Shown piece after piece: positions 1 to 11,113 of a DNA stretch of 64,000 bases. How positions within the stretch are numbered: position 1 is the first letter of the stretch; each line of letters starts with the position of its first letter. Both the position numbers and the translations under genes were made by a program. Origin of the DNA: Burkholderia sp. WP9 (GTDB lineage Bacteria > Pseudomonadota > Gammaproteobacteria > Burkholderiales > Burkholderiaceae); contig NZ_FNTG01000002.1 of assembly GCF_900104795.1 (NCBI RefSeq), forward strand, positions 496,001 through 560,000, in the 5' to 3' direction. The notes under the pieces are model-generated. The model was not told where the DNA came from. It did no database searches and worked only from the letters and a program-made list of their open reading frames with translations.

Positions 1-2282
<2,282 letters not shown>

Positions 2283-2358
2283 TTTGACAATTTTTGCCAC
2301 ATCGATAAGTGCGGGCCCGCCGTCGAGGTGCGCCTGCTGACGCATCAGAAGTTGCCCG

Positions 2359-3222
2359 TCAGTCCGCCCGACGGCGCGGAACACGCGCCGCGATCAACAA
2401 CAGCGCAGCCAGCGAGACCAGCAGAAGAATCAGCGACAGCGCGGAGGCCGGCAGGTAATAGCCGCGCTCCACCTGCCCGACGACCACGATCGGCACCGTC
2501 GCGAAGCCCGGCGGGTATACGGTGAGCGTGGCGCCGAGTTCGCCGAGCGAGAGTGCGAAACCCAGCGCGAGACTCGCGCGGATCGCCGGCACCAGTTGCG
2601 GCAGCACGACCCGGCGCAACACCATCGAAGGCGGCGCACCGAGGCTTGCCGCCGCTTCGCGCAGAATCGTCAGCTCCGGGCGCAACGCGGCGGCGGCGCA
2701 GCGGTAGCAGAACGGCAGCACTAGCGCGAGCTGCACGAACACGACGATCGCCGCGGAGCTCGACAGATCGAACGGACGCTTGTGATACGCGATCAGAACC
2801 GCGAGCCCGAGCACCACGCTCGGTACGCCGTTGGGCATCATCGCAATAGTGTCGACGAAGGCGCCGAGGCCGCGGCGGTCTCGTCCTTCGAGCGCGAGCG
2901 CGAGCCACAGGCCGAGAATCGTGCCGAGCACCGCGACGCCCATGCCGATTTCGAGGCTGGTGGTGAGCGCGTCGAAATCGCTCGAACCGAGACGCTCGAA
3001 CCAGCGCATGCTGAAGCCATCGGGCAGGATCGTGCCGGACCAGTGCGCCGCCACGCTCGATAGCGCGACGACCAGCACGGGCAACACGAACAGCCAGAAG
3101 CACAGCAACGCGGCAAAGCCGAGAAACAGGCCGCCGAGCATGCGCACCACCAGGCTGCGACGCACCGGCCGGGCTTTCTTGTGCATGACCGGCAAAACGG
3201 TCGGGTCGAGTTCAACGGCCAT
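2359..3222 (-). CDS. phnV: 2-aminoethylphosphonate ABC transporter permease PhnV
   Basis: A 287-residue inner-membrane permease of the binding-protein-dependent type. A hydrophobic helix follows a short basic N-terminus (residues about 28-55), and about six membrane segments are visible in total. The EAA loop that contacts the ATPase is near residues 190-215 (REAAASLGAPPSMVLRRVVL). The start overlaps the 3' end of phnU by 11 bases. With PhnU it would form the heterodimeric channel of the phosphonate importer. The substrate is inferred from the operon. Confidence 0.9.
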   Translation of the reverse strand: MAVELDPTVLPVMHKKARPVRRSLVVRMLGGLFLGFAALLCFWLFVLPVLVVALSSVAAHWSGTILPDGFSMRWFERLGSSDFDALTTSLEIGMGVAVLGTILGLWLALALEGRDRRGLGAFVDTIAMMPNGVPSVVLGLAVLIAYHKRPFDLSSSAAIVVFVQLALVLPFCYRCAAAALRPELTILREAAASLGAPPSMVLRRVVLPQLVPAIRASLALGFALSLGELGATLTVYPPGFATVPIVVVGQVERGYYLPASALSLILLLVSLAALLLIAARVPRRRAD

Positions 3223-4165
3223 GGCCCGCTCCTTTCACCTTGCGACGGTTGACCTGGCGGTACAACGCGTACAGCGACAAAGACATGATCAGCATCACGA
3301 CCGCGCCGGCGGCGGCGGTCGGCAGATCGAGATCGACCGTGGCGGAGCTGTAGATCGCCACCGGCAGCGTGATCAGATGCGCGCTGCCGAGCACGAGCAG
3401 AATGCCGAACTCGTTGAGCGTGAGCAGAAAGCACAGGATCGTGCCCGCGGCGATGCCCGGCCATGCGAGCGGCAGGATCACCTTGAACGCAACCATCCAG
3501 CCGTTCGCGCCGAGGCTGCGGGCGGCTTCGATCAGACGCATGTCGAGCGTGGCGAACGAAGCCAGCGTGGGACGCACCACGAACGGCGCGTAGAACACGA
3601 CTTCCGCGAGAATCACGCCGCCTACGCCGAACAGGAAATCGAGCGGCGGCGCCTGCAGATGAAAGAGCCGCTGCAAGCCGATGCTGACGGAACCTTGCGA
3701 GCCGTACAGAAAGATCAACGTGAACGCGACCAGAAACGACGGGAACGCGACGAACAGTTCGAGAAAACGCGTGATCATCCGCGCGCCGGGGAACGGCTTG
3801 AAGAACAGGATCGACGCCAGCGCGACGCCGAGGAGCGACGCGAGCCCGGCACTGGCGAACAGGATCCACAACGTCGTGCCGATCACGCCGCTCGTTTCCG
3901 GATTGCCGAAAAAGGCCGAATACGCATGCACGCTCAAGCCATGCGGGCCGGTCAGACTGAGCAGCACCAGACGCACGAGCGGATAGATGACCAACGGCCC
4001 GAGCACGACCACGGCGATGAACAGCAAATGCCATTGCGCGACGCGTTCGCGGCGCTTCACCGCGGCGCTATGCGAGGCGGCGCTGGCGCTGCGGCGCGCG
4101 GCGGCGGCGTCGGCGGCGGCCGTGCCGAGCGGGTTGGGCGTATCAGGGGTTGATAAGGACGACAT
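3212..4165 (-). CDS. phnU: 2-aminoethylphosphonate ABC transporter permease PhnU
   Basis: A 317-residue permease with an Ala/Ser-rich cytoplasmic N-terminus (about 45 residues), then about six membrane helices and an EAA loop reading EAARSLGANGWMVAFKVILP. The ATG at 4165 (MSSLSTPDTP) was chosen over an in-frame upstream start at 4192 because the latter would add only a short unsupported extension deeper into phnT. The chosen start still overlaps the phnT stop by 23 bases. It is the second channel subunit of the phosphonate importer. Confidence 0.9.
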   Translation of the reverse strand: MSSLSTPDTPNPLGTAAADAAAARRSASAASHSAAVKRRERVAQWHLLFIAVVVLGPLVIYPLVRLVLLSLTGPHGLSVHAYSAFFGNPETSGVIGTTLWILFASAGLASLLGVALASILFFKPFPGARMITRFLELFVAFPSFLVAFTLIFLYGSQGSVSIGLQRLFHLQAPPLDFLFGVGGVILAEVVFYAPFVVRPTLASFATLDMRLIEAARSLGANGWMVAFKVILPLAWPGIAAGTILCFLLTLNEFGILLVLGSAHLITLPVAIYSSATVDLDLPTAAAGAVVMLIMSLSLYALYRQVNRRKVKGAGHGR

Positions 4166-5252
4166 CGTCAGCCTCGTAACGCAGGGAAACACGCGCGCCC
4201 TTCTCCGGCATCATGCCGTGGCCGCGCTGCATGGTGACGAGCACCGGCTCGTTGGGCATGGCGTCCAGTGCAACGGATATCGACAACACCGCGCCGTACC
4301 ATTCGACCGAGGCGATCGTGCCGTGCAAGTGCCCTTCGCCGAGCGGCACGATACGCAACGCCTCGGGACGCAGACAGGCCACGCGCTCGCGCTCGTTATA
4401 GCGCGCGTCGCTCATGCTGAACGCGATCTGCGGCGGCAGCAGATTGGCCGCGCCCAGATAACGCGCGACGAACCCGTCGGCCGGCGTGTCGTACAACTGT
4501 TGCGGCGTGCCGAGTTGCGCGATGCGGCCTTCGCGCATCAGCAGCGTGCGGTCGGACAGCACCAGCGCGTCGTCCTGATCGTGCGTCACGCAGACGATCG
4601 TCAGATTCGGCAGCCGCTCATGCAGCGCCTTGAGTTCGGAACGCACCGACGCGCGCAGGTTGGCGTCGAGTGCGGAAAGCGGTTCGTCGAGCAACAGTAC
4701 GTCGGGTTCGATCACCAGCGCGCGCGCGAGCGCCACGCGCTGCTGCATGCCGCCCGACAGCTGCGCGGGCATCACGTGACCGGCGTCGCCGAGTTGCACC
4801 AGCTTCAGCGCATCGGCGACTCGCCGGGCCACGTCTTTGGCCGGCGTGCGGCGCGCACGCAAGCCGAAGGCGACGTTCTCGAATACCGACAAATGGGGAA
4901 ACAGCGCATAGCTCTGAAACAGCAGGCCGAGATTGCGCTTGTGCGGCGGCACGTGCGTGAGGTCGTGACCGGCCACGGTCAGCGTGCCGGACAGACCGTC
5001 TGCTTCGATAAACCCGGCGATGAAACGCAACAAGGTAGTCTTGCCGCAACCGCTGCGGCCGAGCACGGTGAGCAATTCGCCGCGCTGGATGGTCAGCGAC
5101 AGATCGTCGAGTACCGTGCGCGAACCGAAGCGCACCGTCAGATGGTCGATCTGCACGCCGCCCGGCGTGTTCGAACGCGCGGCGTCGAGCGCGTCCTGTG
5201 AGGCGCCGAGCGCGCCTGGGTGAGCAAGACTGGCCGTATTCACCGGGTTCAT
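4143..5252 (-). CDS. phnT: 2-aminoethylphosphonate ABC transporter ATPase PhnT
   Basis: A 369-residue ABC ATPase. It shows Walker A (GRSGCGKTT), the Q-loop (LLFQSYALFPHL), the signature LSGGMQQRVALARAL, Walker B (VLLLDEPLSALD) and the switch His (VCVTHDQDDAL), then a C-terminal TOBE-like regulatory domain (about residues 290-365). It energises import through PhnUV. GGAGG lies directly against the ATG at 5252 but nine bases before an in-frame GTG at 5243, so translation may really begin at the GTG. Downstream overlap with phnU suggests coupled translation. Confidence 0.93.
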   Translation of the reverse strand: MNPVNTASLAHPGALGASQDALDAARSNTPGGVQIDHLTVRFGSRTVLDDLSLTIQRGELLTVLGRSGCGKTTLLRFIAGFIEADGLSGTLTVAGHDLTHVPPHKRNLGLLFQSYALFPHLSVFENVAFGLRARRTPAKDVARRVADALKLVQLGDAGHVMPAQLSGGMQQRVALARALVIEPDVLLLDEPLSALDANLRASVRSELKALHERLPNLTIVCVTHDQDDALVLSDRTLLMREGRIAQLGTPQQLYDTPADGFVARYLGAANLLPPQIAFSMSDARYNERERVACLRPEALRIVPLGEGHLHGTIASVEWYGAVLSISVALDAMPNEPVLVTMQRGHGMMPEKGARVSLRYEADDVVLINP

Positions 5253-5370
5253 CCTCCAACTGGATTAATGCTGATGCAGCGCCCGGGAGCGAGTCCCGAA
5301 AGCGCCGCCTGACTCTGTGACGTCACCCGGTTAAGTCCCGAGTGAGGTCGATTGCGTGACGAACGACGGC

Positions 5371-6459
5371 TTACTTCGGCTTGACCACTTCGATCTGCTT
5401 GCCCGACGAACCGATCACTTCATTCTTCCAGCGTGCGGTCCAGTCGGCCTTCTTCGCCATCACCTGAGTCCAGTCCACCGGAATCAGCTTCACGCCGGCG
5501 ATCGCCTGCTTGACGGTTTCGCCGTTCTTGCCTGCCAGCGGCACGTCGGTACGGCCCGGAATACCGAAGATGTCCGGCACCTTCGCCTGCACTTCCGTCG
5601 ACATCAGGTAGTCGATCAGCTTCTTGCCTTCCGCCTGGTTCGGACCGTTCTTGATCAGGCCGATTGCGTACGGCAGCTGGAACGTGGTCGGCTGGCCGCC
5701 TTCGTGTGCGAGGAAAATCGGCTTGAGCGACAGGCCGCCGTTGGCCGCGTCGTCGAGATCCATTTGCAGGTCGCCGTTGGCAACCGCGATTTCGTTACGC
5801 GAGAGCAGCACGTCGAGATAGCCCGTGCCCTTGGTGTGGAACTTGGCGCTGTTTTCGAGCTTCTTCAGATAGTCGAACGCCTTGTCTTCGCCCATCAGCG
5901 ACGACGTCAGGATGATCACCGCCATACCGTCGCCCGCCGTGGCCGGGTTCGAGTACGCAACCTTGCCGCTGAAGTCCGGGTGCAGCAGGTCGGCGAAGGT
6001 CTTCGGCGCCGTCTTGGTGACTTCCGGGTTGATCGCGAACGAGAAGTAGTTGTTCACGAAAGTCGCCCACGCGCCGTTCGACGCCTTGGCGATCGCCGGC
6101 ACGTTCTTGTAGTTGGCGCTCTGGTAAGCCTGCAGCAGGCCGCTCTGGTCGGCTTGCTGGATGAACGGCGGCAGCGTGACGAGCACGTCCGCCTTCGGCT
6201 GATCTTTTTCGATGGTGGCGCGGTTCACCACTTCGCCGCTACCCGCCGTGACGATGTTGACCTTCACGCCTTCCTTCTTTTCGAAGGCCGGCAGCACGTC
6301 CTTGTAGAGGTTCTCGAGGCCGTCGGCGGTGTAGAGCACCACGGCGTCGGCCGCGTGCGCCTGCATGGCCGTGGCGCCGAAGGCTGCAGCGGCGATCAGC
6401 GCCGGCAACAGTTTGCGTGCGAGGCCGGCCGTAGCGTGAAGGGAATTCGTCTTTGTCAT
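5371..6459 (-). CDS. phnS: 2-aminoethylphosphonate-binding periplasmic protein PhnS
   Basis: A 362-residue periplasmic solute-binding protein, first gene of the operon. The start at 6459 is preceded by GGAGAAAGCGAC and gives a clear signal peptide: positive N-terminus, a hydrophobic stretch ALIAAAAFGATAMQA, and a probable cleavage after AHA near residue 34. The mature protein begins AVVLYTADGLENLYKD, typical of the type 2 binding proteins that take iron or phosphonates. The later GIPGRTDVPL segment fits the same family. It would capture 2-aminoethylphosphonate and deliver it to PhnUV. The 118-base gap to phnT is the longest in the operon. Confidence 0.92.
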   Translation of the reverse strand: MTKTNSLHATAGLARKLLPALIAAAAFGATAMQAHAADAVVLYTADGLENLYKDVLPAFEKKEGVKVNIVTAGSGEVVNRATIEKDQPKADVLVTLPPFIQQADQSGLLQAYQSANYKNVPAIAKASNGAWATFVNNYFSFAINPEVTKTAPKTFADLLHPDFSGKVAYSNPATAGDGMAVIILTSSLMGEDKAFDYLKKLENSAKFHTKGTGYLDVLLSRNEIAVANGDLQMDLDDAANGGLSLKPIFLAHEGGQPTTFQLPYAIGLIKNGPNQAEGKKLIDYLMSTEVQAKVPDIFGIPGRTDVPLAGKNGETVKQAIAGVKLIPVDWTQVMAKKADWTARWKNEVIGSSGKQIEVVKPK

Positions 6460-6814
6460 GTCGCTTTCTCCGAAAGGCAAAAAACCAGACGGTCGGGATA
6501 TCCCGATACCTGTTGTGATTGAACGGCGGTAGCGCCGCGCCGCTTGCGTGTTGCCCGCATCAAGCCGTGTGCGGATCATGCGGATTGCAGATTGCCAACA
6601 ACTTTGCTGCTTCTTGTACCCTCTTTTCCTGCCCGACTTACAGCCCGCCTACGACGCTCGCGCTGCCAGCCATGCCTGAACGGGCACGGCAAGGATCACA
6701 GGTTTCCATGACAGCGCCATGACGATTCTGCTCAATTCCAAAAAATGACACAATTCGCCAATAATATCCAAATGAATCTTTTCGTCATCGGGTCCCGGCG
6801 GCGGCTCTTTTCAG
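6460..6814. promoter_or_regulatory. Upstream region of the phn operon, no gene
   Basis: This 355-base stretch separates phnS (minus strand) from the phnW remnant (plus strand) and must hold the phn operon promoter. The part nearest the remnant (6735-6785) is AT-rich (CCAAAAAATGACACAATT, then AATAATATCC), unlike the surrounding coding DNA. No unambiguous -35/-10 pair or GntR palindrome could be assigned by eye. Confidence 0.45.
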
Positions 6815-7204
6815 ATGATTGCGGAGGCTTGCGCGCCCTCGTGGAAACGACCCGGCCCGCCCACCACTTCCACGCGGACGCGCGAGGCGATCCCGCGCGG
6901 CTGGGGTTCGCGGGACGCCGCGTTCAACCACATGACTGACGGCGCACGCGCAAACCCGGGGAAGATCGTACATGGCGAAAATGACTATACATGCGCACCG
7001 CTTCAAGGCAGTGGGACGATCACAGTCGAAGCGGCGCCCGGCCCGCTCGTGCCGCGCCAGGGCTCCCTGCTGGTTCCGGTCAAACTGACTCAGGTGGAAT
7101 CGTTTCGCGTGGGTTGCATCGGCGCGATCGATGCGAGCGAACTGCTCGACACGGCGGCCGCGATCGGCCGCACGCTCGAACGGTTCGACATCCCTGTGAA
7201 ATAG
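6815..7204 (+). pseudogene. phnW: phnW remnant: 2-aminoethylphosphonate-pyruvate transaminase with the middle deleted
   Basis: The 129-codon frame matches both ends of PhnW but not its core. Residues about 12-85 carry N-terminal signatures (RPGPPTTSTRTREA, WGSRDAAFN, IVHGEN, CAPLQGSGT, LVPRQGSLLVP). They are followed at once by the C-terminal signature KLTQVESFRVGCIGAIDASE and the last helix. About 250 residues that normally lie between, including the PLP-binding lysine, are missing, and the join near base 7080 keeps the frame. Several conserved N-terminal positions are also altered. It cannot be an active transaminase. A working phnW, if present, must lie elsewhere. Recognition is from memory of the family, not from an alignment. 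Confidence 0.85.
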
Positions 7205-7228
7205 ACAGGCTCGCCGTGGCACGCACGC

Positions 7229-7984
7229 TCAGGCGATCAGGATTTCCGGGCCATGCGCCGTGATCGCCTTGCCGAGAGCGCGCTCCGGAGCCAATTCGGT
7301 CACGAGGTAACGCGCCGACTCGATACCGTTGATGCGCACCGGCGTCACGCGGCCGAACTTCGAATGATCGGCGACGATCACCACCATGTCCGCAGCGGCG
7401 ATCATGCGGCTGCGTACCTCCGCGGCCATGCGGCTGTAGTCGGTCAGATAGCCGTCCGGCGAAATCCCGCCCGCGCCGATGAAGGCAAAGTCCGCGTGGT
7501 ACTGCGTGAGTTGATGAACCGTATCGAGCCCGAAGGTGGCGTCTTCGATATCCGACAGTTCGCCGCCCAGCAGCGTGACGCGGTTGTCGTTACGCCGGCC
7601 GAGCAGCAGCGCGATGCGCCAGTCGTTCGTGTACACCGACAGCCGATGCCGGTCGAGCAGCGCCCGCGCCACCGCTTGCGTGGTGCTGCCCGAATCGATG
7701 ATCAGCGACGCGCCGTCCGGCACGAACTCCGCCGCGCGCTCGCCGATGGCGCGCTTCGCGCCGGCGTTCGCCGCTTCGCGTGTGTCGAGGTCGGGCTCGC
7801 GCCGGTCGCTCGACAGCGCGCCGCCGTGCGTCGTGACCAGCAGGCCGCGCCCGGCCAGCGCGTTCAGGTCACGGCGAATGGTTTCGCGCGACACGTTCAA
7901 TTCGCGTACCAGTTCCGCGACTGAAAGCGCGCCCGTTTTGGCGACTTGCGCCAGGATGTATTGGTGACGTTGTTCTGCGAGCAT
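7229..7984 (-). CDS. DeoR-family transcriptional regulator
   Basis: A 251-residue DeoR/GlpR-type regulator. An N-terminal helix-turn-helix (residues about 1-55, VAELVRELNVSRETIRRDLN) precedes a sugar-phosphate-isomerase-like sensor domain with the family marks DSGSTT, YTNDW, GGELS, FIGAGGIS and VADHSKFG. The ATG at 7984 (MLAEQRHQYI) is the usual family start; an in-frame GTG at 8008 is possible. It is convergent with the phnW remnant, with 24 bases between the two stops. Its target is not evident from the sequence; a sugar or glycerol phosphate ligand is typical of the family. Confidence 0.88.
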   Translation of the reverse strand: MLAEQRHQYILAQVAKTGALSVAELVRELNVSRETIRRDLNALAGRGLLVTTHGGALSSDRREPDLDTREAANAGAKRAIGERAAEFVPDGASLIIDSGSTTQAVARALLDRHRLSVYTNDWRIALLLGRRNDNRVTLLGGELSDIEDATFGLDTVHQLTQYHADFAFIGAGGISPDGYLTDYSRMAAEVRSRMIAAADMVVIVADHSKFGRVTPVRINGIESARYLVTELAPERALGKAITAHGPEILIA

Positions 7985-8170
7985 CGATAAAAGGCCGGAA
8001 GCCGGCACGCTTGGGTTTCGCCACGGTTTGAGAAGGCCGGCGTATTGTATTACGCGACGCGCGGCGATGCTCCCCTCGGCGCGCTTACCTGCTAACCTGA
8101 ACGCCCAGGCCGCGCGCGATCGTCCTTCGATAGCTTTGAACGCACGCGTGCCCCGTCAACCGAACTGCCG

Positions 8171-9730
8171 ATGCCGCCACTGTTTCGCCGTCTACTGTTG
8201 CTGTTCCACGCGCTGCGTTACGGCGCGCGCCTGATCTGGCTTGCCGCTCCGCAAGATCACAAGCTGCACTGGATGATCGGGCTGGTCGGCCGCGTGCACG
8301 CGGCAGGCCGCGGCGGCCAGAGCCTGAACGGCGTGCTGCCCGCACTCGGGCCGCTGGCGGAGCGGTTCGCGCAAACCCTGGTCGAACGGCCCGAACTCGC
8401 GACCGGCACTCTGCACGACGCGCTCGACGCGATCGATCACATGGAAGCTCCGCTGCCGCCGCGCGAGGCGGAACAGGCACTCGCGCGCGCCTTCGGCAAG
8501 CCGCTCGCCACGCTTTTCAGTGCCGTGGATCTGGTGCCGGTACGCGGCGGCTTCGCCGAACAGACGCATTTTGCACGGCTGCTCGCGCCGGTGAACGGTC
8601 ACTACGAAGTGGCGATCAAGCTCGTGCGCGCCGACCAGTTGCAGCAGATCGGCGACGAACTCGCGCTGCTGCGCTGGGTCGCGCGCTGGCTGGAGAAGCT
8701 CTCCGGCACCGCGCGCCGCCTGCAACTGCGCGCGCAGGCGCAGACCTTCACGGACGACATCCTGCGCCGTTTCGATCTGCGCGCGGAAGCCGCCAATCTG
8801 AGCCAGACCGGCCATCATTTCGACGGCGACGCGCGCATCGTCGTGCCGGGCGTGATCTGGGATCTCTGCACCCACCACACGCTAACAATGCAACGCGTCA
8901 GCACCTTGCCGGCCAACGATCTGCCCGGTCTGCACGCGCATCACATCAAACTCGCGCCGCTCGCCGCGCATATCGTCGAAGTGGTGACCGAGCAGGCGTT
9001 CGAACATGGCTTCTTTCACGCCACACTCGACGCGCGCCGCGTGCGGGTGAGCATCGAACCCGACACGCTCGGGCGTCTCGTGCTGGCGGAGTTTTCGATC
9101 ATGTCGAGCCTCTCGACCGGCGAGCGTGAGTTCTTCGTGCATGGCGCAACCGCGCTGTTCGACCAGGACTACGGGCGGCTCGCCGAAATGCATCGCGATG
9201 CCGGGCACGTGCCGCACGACACGCGCGCCGAGGTGCTCGAAGCCGAGTTGCGCACGCGCGCGGAAGCGCATTTCGCGGCCGAGCCGGAAGACCGCTCGGC
9301 GGGTTCGCTGTTTCATCATCTGCTGCACGCGGTGCATCCGTTCGACGGCGCGGTGCCCGGGCGGCTCGCGAGCGCGCAACGCTCGTTTCATCAAGCGGAA
9401 ATGCTGGCGCGTGCGCTGCATCCAGGCGTCGACACGTGGAATATCACACGCGGCGTGCTGGCGGATATCGCGCGGCGCGACATCGACCATCGCGGCTGGA
9501 TCAAGCGGATCACGCGCGAGTTGCCGCACCTCGCGCATATGCTGCCGCGCGTGCCGCAACTGGCGGTTCGGTATCTGCAGCATGAGCATGATCGTGCGCG
9601 CAAGCCGCAGCAGAATGCGCAGCTCATGCTGGAGATCGGCCGGGAATACCGGCGCACGCGCGCGCTGCTGTGGGCGTGCGCCGTGTGCGGTGGCGTGCTC
9701 GGTGCGGGGACTGTGCTGCTGATGTGGTGA
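8171..9730 (+). CDS. Degenerate UbiB/ABC1-family protein (likely pseudokinase)
   Basis: A 519-residue protein whose order of segments follows UbiB, the ABC1 atypical kinase needed for ubiquinone synthesis, but whose signature residues are changed. The KxGQ motif reads RFAQ (about 65), the Ala-rich loop reads GGFAEQTHF (126), the ATP-site lysine is kept in VAIKL (149), the HxDxxPGN loop reads HATLDARR (about 283) and the metal-binding DFG reads EFS (about 307). UbiB-like stretches remain (EAANLSQTG, VIWDLCTHHTL, GFFH). A hydrophobic helix ends the protein (501-519), as in UbiB. The true UbiB is expected elsewhere. This is a paralogue that probably binds but does not phosphorylate; its function is unknown. 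Confidence 0.8.
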   Translation: MPPLFRRLLLLFHALRYGARLIWLAAPQDHKLHWMIGLVGRVHAAGRGGQSLNGVLPALGPLAERFAQTLVERPELATGTLHDALDAIDHMEAPLPPREAEQALARAFGKPLATLFSAVDLVPVRGGFAEQTHFARLLAPVNGHYEVAIKLVRADQLQQIGDELALLRWVARWLEKLSGTARRLQLRAQAQTFTDDILRRFDLRAEAANLSQTGHHFDGDARIVVPGVIWDLCTHHTLTMQRVSTLPANDLPGLHAHHIKLAPLAAHIVEVVTEQAFEHGFFHATLDARRVRVSIEPDTLGRLVLAEFSIMSSLSTGEREFFVHGATALFDQDYGRLAEMHRDAGHVPHDTRAEVLEAELRTRAEAHFAAEPEDRSAGSLFHHLLHAVHPFDGAVPGRLASAQRSFHQAEMLARALHPGVDTWNITRGVLADIARRDIDHRGWIKRITRELPHLAHMLPRVPQLAVRYLQHEHDRARKPQQNAQLMLEIGREYRRTRALLWACAVCGGVLGAGTVLLMW

Positions 9731-9812
9731 TGGCGTTGGTGGGGGCATGCGGCGGGGTGTCAACCCGCGGTGCGGTGCGGTGCCTTGCGCGTTGCGGTGC
9801 CTTGCCGCGTTG

Positions 9813-9931
9813 CGTTGCCTTACGCGTTGCCTTGCCTTGCGCGTTGCCTTGCCTTACGCATTGCCTTGCCTTACGCATTGCTTTGCCTTACGCATTGCTT
9901 TGCGTTACGCATTGCTTTGCGTTACGCGTTG
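9813..9931. repeat. 17-bp minisatellite, seven tandem copies
   Basis: Seven consecutive 17-base units follow the pattern CYTTGCSTTRCGCRTTG: 9813, 9830, 9847, 9864, 9881, 9898 and 9915. Shorter degenerate copies flank them from about 9765 to 9955. The array fills the gap between the UbiB-like gene and the EamA exporter. Reading frames stay open through it only because the unit has no stop codons; it is not coding evidence. Gradual base changes from left to right suggest stepwise duplication. Confidence 0.92.
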
Positions 9932-10036
9932 CGTTACGCGTTGCGTTGCGTTGCACTGCCTCGCCGATTGCAGCTTCGAACAAGACACGCATCTCCTATC
10001 CCGACAAGATGGCGGCTTTTTACACCATCCTTTCCG

Positions 10037-10912
10037 ATGCTCGCTTCCTTAATCGCCGCCGTCTTCGTCGTATTGTGGTCGACCGGTTTCGTGGTCGCCC
10101 GCGCGATCACGCCCTATGCCGATCCCAATCTTTTCCTGCTCGCGCGCTTCGGCGGCACGGCGCTGATCTTCGCGCTGGCCGCGCTGGCGGCACGCGCCGC
10201 GTGGCCTGGCAGGCGCGACTTCGTCAAACATCTGGTGGCGGGCGCGCTGCTGCAAGGCGTGTATCTCGGCGCCGGCTACTGGGCCGTCGCCCAAGGCTTG
10301 AGCGCGGGTGTGATGGCTTTGCTCGGCGCGCTTCAACCGCTGGCAACGGCTGCCGTCGCCGCGCCGCTCTTCGGCGAGCGGTTGTCGCGGCGTGGCTGGA
10401 GCGGCATGGCGCTCGGCCTCGCCGGCGTCGTGCTGGTGCTCGAACCGAAGCTGACGGCGGCCGCCCCGGCGACACCGCACGGCAGCGCGCCCGCCTGGCT
10501 GGTCGTAGCGATCTCGATCGCCGCGATCGGCGCGATTACCGCGGGCACGCTGTTTCAGAAGACTTCGCTTGCCAAGGCCGATATTCGCAGCGCGAGCGCG
10601 GTGCAGAACCTCGGCGCGGCGCTCGTCGCGGGCGTGCTCGTGCTGGCGCTCGGTGAGCATCGCTGGATTGCGTCGCCTACGCTGTGGGCGTCGCTGGCGT
10701 GGGGCATCGTGATGCTCTCGGGCATCAGCGTCACGTTGCTCGTGTGGATGGTCAGACGTGGAGACGCGGCCCGCGCCACCGCGCTGATGTTTCTCGCTCC
10801 ACCGCTCGCCGCGCTCGAAGGGTATGCGGGCTTCGGCGAGACCTTGCTGCCGCTGCAGGTCGCCGGTTTCGCCGTGGCGCTGGTGGGCGTGGTGCTGGCG
10901 CGCTCGCGCTGA
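10037..10912 (+). CDS. EamA/DMT-family membrane exporter
   Basis: A 291-residue inner-membrane protein made of two EamA repeats with about ten hydrophobic helices. The first repeat ends near LGLAGVVLVLEP and the second ends with FAVALVGVVLARSR. The frame is open back to 9770 through the minisatellite, but the ATG at 10037 (MLASLIAAVFVVLWSTGFVV) begins directly with the first helix as in the family. Such proteins export amino acids or other metabolites; the substrate here is unknown. No strong Shine-Dalgarno is visible. Confidence 0.88.
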   Translation: MLASLIAAVFVVLWSTGFVVARAITPYADPNLFLLARFGGTALIFALAALAARAAWPGRRDFVKHLVAGALLQGVYLGAGYWAVAQGLSAGVMALLGALQPLATAAVAAPLFGERLSRRGWSGMALGLAGVVLVLEPKLTAAAPATPHGSAPAWLVVAISIAAIGAITAGTLFQKTSLAKADIRSASAVQNLGAALVAGVLVLALGEHRWIASPTLWASLAWGIVMLSGISVTLLVWMVRRGDAARATALMFLAPPLAALEGYAGFGETLLPLQVAGFAVALVGVVLARSR

Positions 10913-10916
10913 GCGG

Positions 10917-11095
10917 GCTGACGTGATCGCGCCAAACGGGCTGGCGCACTCTCGCCGAACGAGCTGACGTGATCACGCCAAACGGGCTAACGTGCTCTCG
11001 CTGAACGATCCGACGCGATCACGCCAAACGGGGCTGGCGTACTCTCGCTGAACGAGGTGACGCGCCCGCACCAAACGGGCTGGCACGCCCACATT
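10917..11095. repeat. 46-bp tandem repeat, about 3.8 copies
   Basis: Units begin at 10917, 10963, 11009 (47 bases) and 11056 (partial). Each reads roughly GMYGACGYGATC, then ACGCCAAACGGGCTGGCG, then CTCTCGCTGAACGA. Unit 2 contains the perfect palindrome CGTGATCACG. The array begins four bases after the exporter stop and ends just before the L,D-transpeptidase stop, so it occupies the whole convergent gap. It may act in termination or be a neutral variable-number repeat. Confidence 0.9.
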
Positions 11096-11113
11096 CAGCG
11101 CCGCGACCGCGCA

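Noticed and set aside
2831..4153. 440-codon plus-strand frame
   Set aside because: It runs antisense to phnV and phnU, whose permease motifs are clear; its composition is typical of an antisense high-GC frame.
9770..10036. N-terminal extension of the EamA exporter through the 17-bp repeats
   Set aside because: The translation is repetitive Cys/Leu/Ala sequence produced by a stop-free repeat, and the family start is at 10037.
9813..11095. Possible CRISPR array
   Set aside because: Both arrays are direct tandem repeats without spacers, and no cas genes are near.
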